From positions 496,001 to 560,000 of the forward strand of contig CAVSME010000006.1 in NCBI GenBank assembly GCA_963728985.1: a stretch of DNA of 64,000 nucleotides, written 5' to 3'. Both the position numbers and the translations under genes were made by a program. Under the pieces are notes generated by a model. It made no database searches and was not told the DNA's origin. It was given only the letters and a program-made list of their open reading frames with translations. Position 1 is the stretch's first letter; the number at the start of each line of letters is the position of its first letter. Below are positions 52,280-59,326 of this stretch, in pieces. The DNA comes from DASXAI01 sp963728985. GTDB lineage: Bacteria; Actinomycetota; Acidimicrobiia; Acidimicrobiales; Ilumatobacteraceae.

Positions 52280-52353
52280 CGGCGCAGTGCGCCGGCGGCG
52301 CAGGTGACCGCGGGATTGTCCGAGCACAGCGGGTCGGCGCCGAGGAGGCGCCG
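52280..52353 (+). repeat. Dispersed palindromic element, copy 4
   Basis: CGGCGCAGTGCGCCG (52280-52294), spacer, core CGCGGGATTGTCCGAGCACA, then CGGCGCCGAGGAGGCGCCG (52335-52353). It lies between two genes of the same strand, downstream of the SDR gene stop and upstream of the M20 operon. Confidence 0.8.
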
Positions 52354-52358
52354 CACGA

Positions 52359-53126
52359 TCACGGCGGATCGAACCTGCCGTCGGCCGCCGTCCAGCCGCC
52401 GTCGACGAAGAGCGTGGTGCCGGTGACGTACGAGGCGGCGTCAGAGGCGAGGAACACGACGGCCCCGACCATCTCCGACGGCACCGCCCAGCGCTTGAGG
52501 ATGGCTTTGTCGGCGTAGGCGCCGTACCAGTCGGGCCGGTCCTTGATGGGCTGCGTGAGCGGCGTCTCGACCACGCCCGGAGCGATGGTGTTGGCCCGCA
52601 CGCCCTGGGGCCCGAGCTCGGCGGCGAGCGTCTTGAACAGCATGACCGTCGCCGCCTTGGTGGCGGCGTAGGCGCCCTGGCCCGGTTCCGTCGTCAGCGC
52701 CCTGATCGAGGTGAACCCGATCATGCTGCCCCCACCGGCGGCGGCCATGAGCGCACCGAACGTGCGGGTCAACCGAAACGTCCCCTTGAGGTTGAGGTCG
52801 ACGACGCGGTCGAGCTCGGCGTCGGTGTAGTCGACGATCCGCTTGCGCACGTTCACCGACGGCGTGGTGACGAGCACGGCCGGGGCGCCGACCTGGCCGG
52901 CGGCCGCCTTGATCGACGCGGCGTCGGCGATGTCGAGCCGGAGCGGCGTGGCGCGAGGGATGGTGGCGGCCACGGCGGTGACGGCATCGAGCTGGATGTC
53001 GGCGCACACGACGTCGGCCCCGAAGGCGGCCAGCCCAGCGGCGCTGGCCGCTCCGATGCCACTGCCGGCGCCGACGACGAGGGCCCGGCGGCCGTCCAAC
53101 CGGAAGAGCGACTCGTACTCGGGCAT
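52359..53126 (-). CDS. SDR family oxidoreductase
   Basis: 255 residues from ATG 53126. Cofactor motif VVGAGSGIGAASAAGLA, catalytic Ser in MIGFTSIRA, Tyr-Lys in GAYAATKAA and the C-terminal SDAASYVTGTTLFVDGGWT. Classical SDR of ~250 residues, probably NAD(P)-dependent alcohol or 3-oxo-acyl oxidoreduction. It lacks the usual NNAG (LVTTPSV instead). Confidence 0.94.
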   Translation of the reverse strand: MPEYESLFRLDGRRALVVGAGSGIGAASAAGLAAFGADVVCADIQLDAVTAVAATIPRATPLRLDIADAASIKAAAGQVGAPAVLVTTPSVNVRKRIVDYTDAELDRVVDLNLKGTFRLTRTFGALMAAAGGGSMIGFTSIRALTTEPGQGAYAATKAATVMLFKTLAAELGPQGVRANTIAPGVVETPLTQPIKDRPDWYGAYADKAILKRWAVPSEMVGAVVFLASDAASYVTGTTLFVDGGWTAADGRFDPP

Positions 53127-53135
53127 CGCGCTCGG

Positions 53136-53141
53136 ACGCTA
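53136..53141 (-). promoter_or_regulatory. Leaderless-type -10 box of SDR gene, sharing the upstream stop codon
   Basis: TAGCGT on the minus strand, 9 nt before ATG 53126. Its first three bases are the TAG stop of the carboxylesterase. Confidence 0.5.
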
Positions 53142-54590
53142 CCCAGGACGGTCAGCGGTCAGGCGCGCCCAGCACGATCGCAGGTCACCGTCGAGGTCGT
53201 CGACGACGGCGCTGGCCGTCTCGAAGCGCATGGTGGCCCGGCGGTCGTCGTCGTAGGCGGGCCAGCCGGGGTCGCCGGTCGACGCGAAGCGCACCCAGGC
53301 CTGATGCACGGTGGCGGCCAGCTCGGCCAAGGCGGGATCGTCGCCGACGAAGCCGCGGGCGGCCTCCAGGGTCTCGAACACGAAGGGCAGCTCGACGCCG
53401 TGGCAGGCACCGAGCACCCCGCCGAACACGGGCGTGGCCCAATCGAAGCGGTACATCCACGTCGGGGCTCGGCGGGCCTCGGCCAGGTCGATGGCGGGGA
53501 GCCAGAAGGCGTCGTCGCCGGCGATGGAGGCGCCGATCTGGCCCGGCACCCGGCCGGGGCGGGCGGCGATGTAGGCCGCGATCAAGGCATCACCGTCGTC
53601 GCCCACGATGCGGTGCGCCACCTTGCGCAGGGCGGCGTCGTCGACGCTCGCGGTCCGGCCGTCGAGGGCGGTGAACAGGTAGAGCTCGTCGCGGTTGGTG
53701 CCGATGAGCAGAGGCGGGCGGGCCGCCGCTGCCTCCTCGACGACCGGGCCGGGCAACACGGTGCCGTCCGGCGTGGGCGCGAAGGCGGTGAACAGCTCGG
53801 GGCCGACGAAGCCCCCCTGGGCGTCGAGCAGTGCCGGGACGGGCACGTCGAACAGCCGGTCGAGGTGGCCCCGGTCGATCGCGAGGCGGGCGAGGACCTG
53901 CTCGGCGGCCGCCGTGGCCTGGACCCTCGATCGAAGCTGGAGGATGGACGGGCTCTGGGCGATGGTCCGCTGGAAGCGACCGGCCGCCGCCGGGCAGGCC
54001 AGGAGAGCCAGCGCGCTGGCGCCGCCCGCCGACTCGCCGAAGACGGTGACGTTGCCCGGATCGCCGCCGAAGCCGGCGATGTTGGCCTGCACCCAGTCGA
54101 GGGCGGCCACCTGGTCGAGCAGGCCGAGGTTGCCGGACCCGGCGAACCGCTCGCCGGCGATATCCGCCAGGTGCAGGTAGCCGAGGACGCCGAGGCGGTA
54201 GTTGAGGGTGACGAGCACGCAGCCGTCGCGGACGAACGCGTCGCCGTAGTACCACGGCGCCGCGCCGGTGCCGTTGGTGAAGGCGCCCCCGTGGAGGAAC
54301 ACGAGCACGGGCCGGCGGGCGGAGGGATCGGCGGCGGGCGTCCACACGTTCAGCGACAGGCAGTCCTCGCTCATCGGCCAGTCGGCCATCCCGAAGGCGG
54401 CCTCGAGCAGCCCGGGCGTCTGTGGCGCTTGCGGTCCGAACTCGAAGGCGTCGCGCACCCCTGTCCAGCCTGGCACCGGGCGGGGTGGTGCCCAGCGCCC
54501 GGCAGTCGCATAGGGGATGCCTTTGAACGCGACCACCCCACCGCTGGCACGGCCCGCCACCCGGCCGGTCGTGGTCGCAACCACGTCCAC
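53139..54590 (-). CDS. Type B carboxylesterase
   Basis: 483 residues from GTG 54590. Oxyanion loop FLHGGAFTNG, the WTPA block after SEDCLSLNVW, nucleophile Ser187 in FGESAGGAS, Glu/Asp region GTNRDELYL and His in ACHGVELPF. Hydrolyses carboxylic esters. No signal peptide under this start. TATCGT lies 7 nt upstream. Divergent from the acyltransferase across 40 bp. Confidence 0.93.
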   Translation of the reverse strand: MDVVATTTGRVAGRASGGVVAFKGIPYATAGRWAPPRPVPGWTGVRDAFEFGPQAPQTPGLLEAAFGMADWPMSEDCLSLNVWTPAADPSARRPVLVFLHGGAFTNGTGAAPWYYGDAFVRDGCVLVTLNYRLGVLGYLHLADIAGERFAGSGNLGLLDQVAALDWVQANIAGFGGDPGNVTVFGESAGGASALALLACPAAAGRFQRTIAQSPSILQLRSRVQATAAAEQVLARLAIDRGHLDRLFDVPVPALLDAQGGFVGPELFTAFAPTPDGTVLPGPVVEEAAAARPPLLIGTNRDELYLFTALDGRTASVDDAALRKVAHRIVGDDGDALIAAYIAARPGRVPGQIGASIAGDDAFWLPAIDLAEARRAPTWMYRFDWATPVFGGVLGACHGVELPFVFETLEAARGFVGDDPALAELAATVHQAWVRFASTGDPGWPAYDDDRRATMRFETASAVVDDLDGDLRSCWARLTADRPG

Positions 54591-54597
54591 CCCACTG

Positions 54598-54603
54598 ACG
54601 ATA
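54598..54603 (-). promoter_or_regulatory. Leaderless-type -10 box of carboxylesterase
   Basis: TATCGT on the minus strand, 7 nt before GTG 54590. Confidence 0.45.
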
Positions 54604-54616
54604 CCGAGGCGGGCAC

Positions 54617-54622
54617 TAACGT
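54617..54622 (+). promoter_or_regulatory. Leaderless-type -10 box of acyltransferase
   Basis: TAACGT, then 8 nt, then ATG 54631. Confidence 0.5.
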
Positions 54623-54630
54623 CGCTCGGC

Positions 54631-55299
54631 ATGCTCCGGCGCGAGTTCGGGCCGCCGAACCCGTGGGACCGCGCCCGGGGTGCCATGAAGCGGGCCGGGG
54701 GCGAGGCCGTGCGCTGGGCGTGGGATGCCGCCGTCGAGCTGGGCGCCATCGGTCCCGACACCCGGCGGGGCCGCCGGTTCGGTGCGTTCGGCGCCGGGAG
54801 CGTGATCTGCTTCCCGCCCACCGCCTTGGTGAACGAGCGCTACATCCGGATCGGTGCCGGCACGATGATCGGCCCGCACGTGTCGCTGTCGGCGGGCATG
54901 GTGCCGGGCCAGGAGTGCGTGACCGACCCGGTGGTGCGCATCGGCGACCGCTGCCTCATCGGCCGGGGCAGCGGCATCGTCGGCCACCTCTGCATCGAGA
55001 TCGGCGACGACGTGTGGACCGGCCACCACATCTACATCACCGACCAGAACCATGGCTACGAGGACATCACCGTGCCCATCGCCCGCCAGGTGCAACCCGA
55101 GCGCGCCGTGTCCATCGGTGACGGGTCGTGGCTGGGGCACGGCACGGTCGTGCTGCCCGGGGCGCGCGTCGGGCGCCACGTCGTCGTGGCGGCCGGGTCG
55201 GTGGTGACGGGCGAGCTGCCCGACTTCTGCGTGGCCGCGGGCGCACCGGCCCGCCCGATCCGGCGCCATGATCCGGATCGGGGCTGGGTGCCGGTGTAA
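54631..55299 (+). CDS. Hexapeptide-repeat (LbH) acyltransferase
   Basis: 222 residues from ATG 54631. Left-handed beta helix: IRIGAGTMIGPHVSLSAG, VRIGDRCLIGRGSGIVGH, ITDQNHGYED (catalytic His-like), IGDGSWLGHGTVVLPGARVGRHVVVAAGSVVT. Related to maltose/galactoside and sugar O-acetyltransferases; acceptor unknown. No membrane segment. Confidence 0.92.
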   Translation: MLRREFGPPNPWDRARGAMKRAGGEAVRWAWDAAVELGAIGPDTRRGRRFGAFGAGSVICFPPTALVNERYIRIGAGTMIGPHVSLSAGMVPGQECVTDPVVRIGDRCLIGRGSGIVGHLCIEIGDDVWTGHHIYITDQNHGYEDITVPIARQVQPERAVSIGDGSWLGHGTVVLPGARVGRHVVVAAGSVVTGELPDFCVAAGAPARPIRRHDPDRGWVPV

Positions 55300-55306
55300 C
55301 GCTGCG

Positions 55307-55384
55307 TGGCGCCGCAGTGCGGCGCCAGGGCAACCGCTGGCGGGATTGACCGAGCACAGCGAGACCGAGGCGAAGCCGAGGCAT
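55307..55384 (+). repeat. Dispersed palindromic element, copy 5
   Basis: GGCGCCGCAGTGCGGCGCC within the palindrome at 55307-55327, spacer, core GGCGGGATTGACCGAGCACA, then CCGAGGCGAAGCCGAGGCAT (55365-55384) abutting the stop of the convergent Tat protein gene. Confidence 0.85.
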
Positions 55385-56359
55385 CTACCGGTAGAAGCCG
55401 GTGAGGTCGACGACGACGTGGGTCGACGCGACGCCGCCCCACAGGTTCAGCTGGCGGTCGCCGCCGAGGGCCGAGATCACCGTGGTGGCCAGGTTCTGGC
55501 CGGCCCCGAACCAGTTGATGCTCGACGTGCCTTCGTAGGGCGTGCCCGCTGGGCGCACGGCCACGAAGCCGCCGGAGCCCTCGGTGTCGGTGACGGTGAA
55601 GGTCATGGCCACGGCGGTGGCACCGGTCGGGATGGCCTCGACGCCGTTGGACATGGCGACCGAGATGGTGCGGTCCTCGCCGGCGGCCAGCTTCCCGGCG
55701 CCGTTGCGGCTGTCGTACACGCGCTTGGGGCTGATGGCGTGGAAGCTGCCGCTCGAGGTGGTGCCGCTCAGCTCCCGCCACGTGCCCGGCGTGCCATCGA
55801 GGACGCACAGCCACAGCGTGCCGGTCTCGTCCGAGTAGAGCTCACCGGCCTTGTGGGCGTTGGTCAGCGTGATGGGCGCCGCACCCCCCGGGCGCAGGCG
55901 CACCTCGGCCAGGCCACCGAAGAACTCGCCGCCGTACGCACCGGCGCCGCCGGTGAAGCCGATCACCCCGGTGCCGAGGGGCGTCTTGCTCCAGCCGGTG
56001 ACGCCGATCGCCTGCGGGCCGCCGCTGTTGGCGATGCCGATGAACGCGGTGCCGGCGCTGGCGAAGTTGTTGTTCAAGATGGTGTCGTTGTTGGCCGCCG
56101 TGGGGCCGGACTCGACGGTGAAGCTCGATGCGACGTTGGCGCCGGTGTAGTCCGTCCCCGTGCGGGTCGCATGGGGGTTCGACGCGATGTTGAGGCCGAA
56201 GTCGTCGGCGTCGTGGGCCGACGCCGGGGCGGCGGCCACCACGCCGGCCACGCCAGCAGCGGCGACGCCGGCGGCGCCGATGGCCACCGTGCGCAGGAGG
56301 TTGCGCCGGCTGGAGGTCGGCTCGGTCGGGGTCTCGTCTTGGGCGGTGTCGTCAGCCAT
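55385..56359 (-). CDS. Tat-exported surface protein with one C-terminal beta repeat
   Basis: 324 residues from ATG 56359 behind GGAGCAG. Twin-arginine signal SSRRNLLRT (Arg18-19) with a hydrophobic stretch and AxA cleavage near residue 48. Middle Gly/Asn-rich region (NNDTILNNNFASAGTAFIG, GAYGGEFFGGLAEVRLRPG) resembles phage-tail-like or surface beta structure. The last ~110 residues (RVYDSRNG ... SINWFGAGQNLATTVIS ... VVVDLTGFYR) align in pattern with the repeat of the CAP and SGNH proteins but lack the Cys pair. Function unknown. Confidence 0.85.
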   Translation of the reverse strand: MADDTAQDETPTEPTSSRRNLLRTVAIGAAGVAAAGVAGVVAAAPASAHDADDFGLNIASNPHATRTGTDYTGANVASSFTVESGPTAANNDTILNNNFASAGTAFIGIANSGGPQAIGVTGWSKTPLGTGVIGFTGGAGAYGGEFFGGLAEVRLRPGGAAPITLTNAHKAGELYSDETGTLWLCVLDGTPGTWRELSGTTSSGSFHAISPKRVYDSRNGAGKLAAGEDRTISVAMSNGVEAIPTGATAVAMTFTVTDTEGSGGFVAVRPAGTPYEGTSSINWFGAGQNLATTVISALGGDRQLNLWGGVASTHVVVDLTGFYR

Positions 56360-56451
56360 CACTGCTCCTTGGATCGGGGAGGGTGATGGCCTGCTACGCC
56401 GTGGAGCACGTTTCGGTTCGCGGAAGTGGCACCTCAGGAGTAGCCGAGGCG

Positions 56452-56997
56452 TCAGCCCAGATCGCCGGGGACGTCGCAGGAGGCCATGTCGTTGGCCTCG
56501 GCGAAGTCGTCCATGCCGAGGCTGATCGGCTTGTTGTTGACCGCCGTCTCGGCGAACGGGGGATCCTCGCCGGCCGCCCATCGATCGAGGTGGCGGTGGC
56601 GGTCACCGAGGTACGTGTCGTAGTCGGCCAGCCAGCGGTTCACGGCGTCGGCGCTCACGGCGTCGGCCGGCGGGGTGGCCCGCAGCGCCGCCACCATCGC
56701 GGTCAGGAGGTCGGTCGCCTGCTGGCCGACCACGGCCCGCTGGCGCATGGCCTCGGCCTTCGGCTTGATGTCGGCGAACGTGGTGGCGTCGGGCAGCTTC
56801 TTGATCTGGTCGGTGTAGCCCTTGCAGATCGTCTCGGCCTGCTTCGTCCATGCCCGGTCGGCCAACCGGTTGGGGTTGGTGGTGTCGGCGAAGAACAGGA
56901 TGTAGACCCACATCGCCGCCAGCACGGCCAGCGCCGCCAGCACCACGACCACCGCGGGGCGGAACCGTCGCCGCTGGACGGGTGCCGCTGCGTTCAC
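56452..56997 (-). CDS. Membrane-anchored hypothetical protein
   Basis: 181 residues from GTG 56997. Short basic N-terminus, one membrane helix (about residues 14-36, FRPAVVVVLAALAVLAAMWVYI), then a helical extracellular domain with two Cys (one in AETICKGYTDQIKKL and one in MASCDVPGD) likely to form a disulfide. Family not recognised. Overlaps the DoxX gene by GTGA, so probably made with it. Confidence 0.75.
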   Translation of the reverse strand: MNAAAPVQRRRFRPAVVVVLAALAVLAAMWVYILFFADTTNPNRLADRAWTKQAETICKGYTDQIKKLPDATTFADIKPKAEAMRQRAVVGQQATDLLTAMVAALRATPPADAVSADAVNRWLADYDTYLGDRHRHLDRWAAGEDPPFAETAVNNKPISLGMDDFAEANDMASCDVPGDLG

Positions 56998-57500
56998 GAA
57001 GACGCGGCCTTCACCGGCGGGCGCCAGAACACGACGAGGGTGGCGACGCCGCTGCCCACGCCGAGCAGCCCCGCTACGAGCGCGCCCCACCAGTTCTCGA
57101 CGTCGAGCCCGATGGCATGGTCGATGGACCACTCACCCGGACCGATGGCGCCGACGGCGAACGCGGCCACGGCGATGATGTACACGTACTCCCAGCCCTG
57201 GCCGGGCCGGAAGACGAAGAAGCCGTTCTGGCGGTGGGCCACGATGCCAGCCACGAGCATCACACCGATCACGCCGGCGGCGGCGAAGGGGGTGATCAGC
57301 CCGAGGACGAGCAGCGCACCGCAACCCAGTTCCGTGGCCGCCGCCAGCCGAGCCTGCATGCCGCCGTTGCGCATGCCCATGCTCGAAAACCATCTGCCGG
57401 CGTTGTCGAGGCCGCCCTTCACCTTGTTGGCGCCGTGCGCCATCAGCATCAACCCGAGGGAGGCGCGCAGCACGAGCAGCGCGAAGTCGGCGTGGTGCAC
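56994..57500 (-). CDS. DoxX family membrane protein
   Basis: 168 residues from GTG 57500. Four hydrophobic segments; ALLVLRASLGLMLMAHGANKVKGGL is the DoxX N-terminus, followed by WFSSMGM, ELGCGALLVLGLITPFAAAGVIGVMLVAG and a polar HRQNGFF loop. DoxX-type proteins are linked to quinone-dependent redox; role not known here. Confidence 0.9.
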   Translation of the reverse strand: MHHADFALLVLRASLGLMLMAHGANKVKGGLDNAGRWFSSMGMRNGGMQARLAAATELGCGALLVLGLITPFAAAGVIGVMLVAGIVAHRQNGFFVFRPGQGWEYVYIIAVAAFAVGAIGPGEWSIDHAIGLDVENWWGALVAGLLGVGSGVATLVVFWRPPVKAASS

Positions 57501-57516
57501 GCCGTCTAGGTAACCA

Positions 57517-57534
57517 GAAATACGCCGAAATACG
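57517..57534. promoter_or_regulatory. Direct repeat between DoxX and ABC exporter genes
   Basis: GAAATACG occurs twice (57517-57524 and 57527-57534), spaced one helical turn apart in an AT-richer divergent region. Candidate binding site for a regulator of one or both genes; no TANNNT box at the ABC start (TAGAAC is the nearest). Confidence 0.35.
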
Positions 57535-57574
57535 TAGATCGTCCGGGACGGCCGCCCTGGTAGAACGGTGGGCC

Positions 57575-59326
57575 GTGTCCGAGCAGCCAGCGTCTCCTGA
57601 CGCGCCTCGGCGCACGTTGCGCCGAGGCCTGCGGATGGTGCGCGCCCAGCTGGCCATGCATCCACGGACCTTCGCCATCGCCATCGCCGGCGCCGCCGTC
57701 TTCGCCGTGGCCACGGTGGCTTCGTCGTTGGCCCTGGGGTGGGTCACCGACCACGTGATCGTGCCCCGCTTCGAGGAGGGCCACGTCGGCACCGGCACGG
57801 TCGTGGCCGGGATCGCGCTCATCGTCGGGGTCGGCATCGTGCGGGCCGTCGGTGTGGTGGTGCGCCGGACCTACGCCTCGCGGGGCCAGTGGCAGGTCAA
57901 GGCCAGCCTGCAGGAGGAGGTGCTGGCGCAGTACCAGGCCCAGCCCGTGGCCTGGCACAGCGCCCACGGCAGCGGCGAGCTGGTGGCCCACGCCGGCGTC
58001 GACAGCGATTCGGCCACCGAGGTCCTGGCCCCGTTGCCGTACTCGACCGGCGTCATCCTCCTCATCGTCATCTCCGCCGCCTGGCTGCTGGCCACGGACC
58101 TCGTCCTCGGCGGCGTGGCGGTGCTGCTGTTCCCGCTGCTGATCGGGATCAACGTGTACTACCAGCACCGTGTCGACGCGCCGTCGGAACTGGCCCAGGA
58201 CCGCATCGGCGAGCTGACCGAACTGGTGCACGAGAGCTTCGACGGCTTCATGGTGGTGAAGGCACTGGGCGCCGAGTCGCACCAGTCGGCCCGCCTGGAG
58301 GCCAAGGCCGGCGCGCTGCGGGAGGCCAAGGTGGTGGTGGCCACCATGCGGGCCACGTTCGAAGCGCTGCTCGACGGCGTCCCCAACCTGGCCAACGTCA
58401 TGCTCGTGGTGGTGGGCGCCTACCGCGTGCGCGCCGGTGCCGCCACGATCGGCGACATCACCAGCTTCGTCTACCTGTTCACGCTGCTGGTGTGGCCCCT
58501 GCGGCTGATCGGCTTCGTGCTGGGCGACCTGCCCCGCTCGCTCGCCGGCTGGACCCGGATCCGGGGCATCCTCGCCGATCCCGTCCCGGCGGACCCGGCC
58601 GCCACCCTCGGTCGCCCGGCCGCCGGCACCGGCATCGCCCTGCAGGGCGTCCACTACGCGTTCGACGACGGGCGCGACGTCCTCGCCGGCATCGACCTCG
58701 TCATTCCCGAGGGCCGCACCGTGGCCGTGGTGGGACCGACGGGAGCGGGCAAGACCACCCTGCTGCAGCTCATGGCCGGGCTGGTGGTGCCGTCAGCCGG
58801 CACCGTCGCCGTCGAAGCGGGAGTCCGGAGCCTCGCGTTCCAGGAGCCGTTCCTCTTCGCCGATTCCATCCGCGCCAACATCGACCTCAACGGCACGTTC
58901 ACCGACGCCGAGGTGACCGAGGCCCTCGTGGCCTCGCAAGCCGACGAGTTCGTCGACGAGCTGCCCGACGGCCTGCACACCGTGGTCGGCGAGCGGGGCG
59001 TCACACTGTCGGGCGGCCAGCGCCAGCGCATCGCCCTGGCCCGCGCCCTCGTACGCCGGCCCCGGGTGCTCCTGCTCGACGACGCCACGTCCAGCCTCGA
59101 CCCCACCACCGAGGCCCGGATCCTGCTGGGCCTGGCGAGCGAGCTGTCCGGCATCACCACCGTCATCGTGGCCAGCCGCCCGTCCACCATCGCCCTCGCC
59201 GACGACGTGATCTTCCTCAGCGACGGCCGGGTGGTGGCCCACGGTCAGCACGCCGAGCTCTTCGCCCGCATCCCCGCGTACCGCCGCCTGGCCGAGGCCT
59301 ACGACCGCGACCGGAGCGCGGCGTGA
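57575..59326 (+). CDS. ABC exporter subunit with degenerate nucleotide site
   Basis: 583 residues from GTG 57575. Six membrane segments then the ABC domain: Walker A VGPTGAGKTT, signature LSGGQRQRIAL, Walker B LLLDDATSSLD. The catalytic Glu is Asp503 and the H-loop His is replaced by Ser534 (ASRPST), so this site binds but poorly hydrolyses ATP. This is the asymmetric half of a heterodimeric type IV exporter (TM287/288-, LmrCD-like). GTGA overlap with the partner. Confidence 0.94.
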   Translation: MSEQPASPDAPRRTLRRGLRMVRAQLAMHPRTFAIAIAGAAVFAVATVASSLALGWVTDHVIVPRFEEGHVGTGTVVAGIALIVGVGIVRAVGVVVRRTYASRGQWQVKASLQEEVLAQYQAQPVAWHSAHGSGELVAHAGVDSDSATEVLAPLPYSTGVILLIVISAAWLLATDLVLGGVAVLLFPLLIGINVYYQHRVDAPSELAQDRIGELTELVHESFDGFMVVKALGAESHQSARLEAKAGALREAKVVVATMRATFEALLDGVPNLANVMLVVVGAYRVRAGAATIGDITSFVYLFTLLVWPLRLIGFVLGDLPRSLAGWTRIRGILADPVPADPAATLGRPAAGTGIALQGVHYAFDDGRDVLAGIDLVIPEGRTVAVVGPTGAGKTTLLQLMAGLVVPSAGTVAVEAGVRSLAFQEPFLFADSIRANIDLNGTFTDAEVTEALVASQADEFVDELPDGLHTVVGERGVTLSGGQRQRIALARALVRRPRVLLLDDATSSLDPTTEARILLGLASELSGITTVIVASRPSTIALADDVIFLSDGRVVAHGQHAELFARIPAYRRLAEAYDRDRSAA

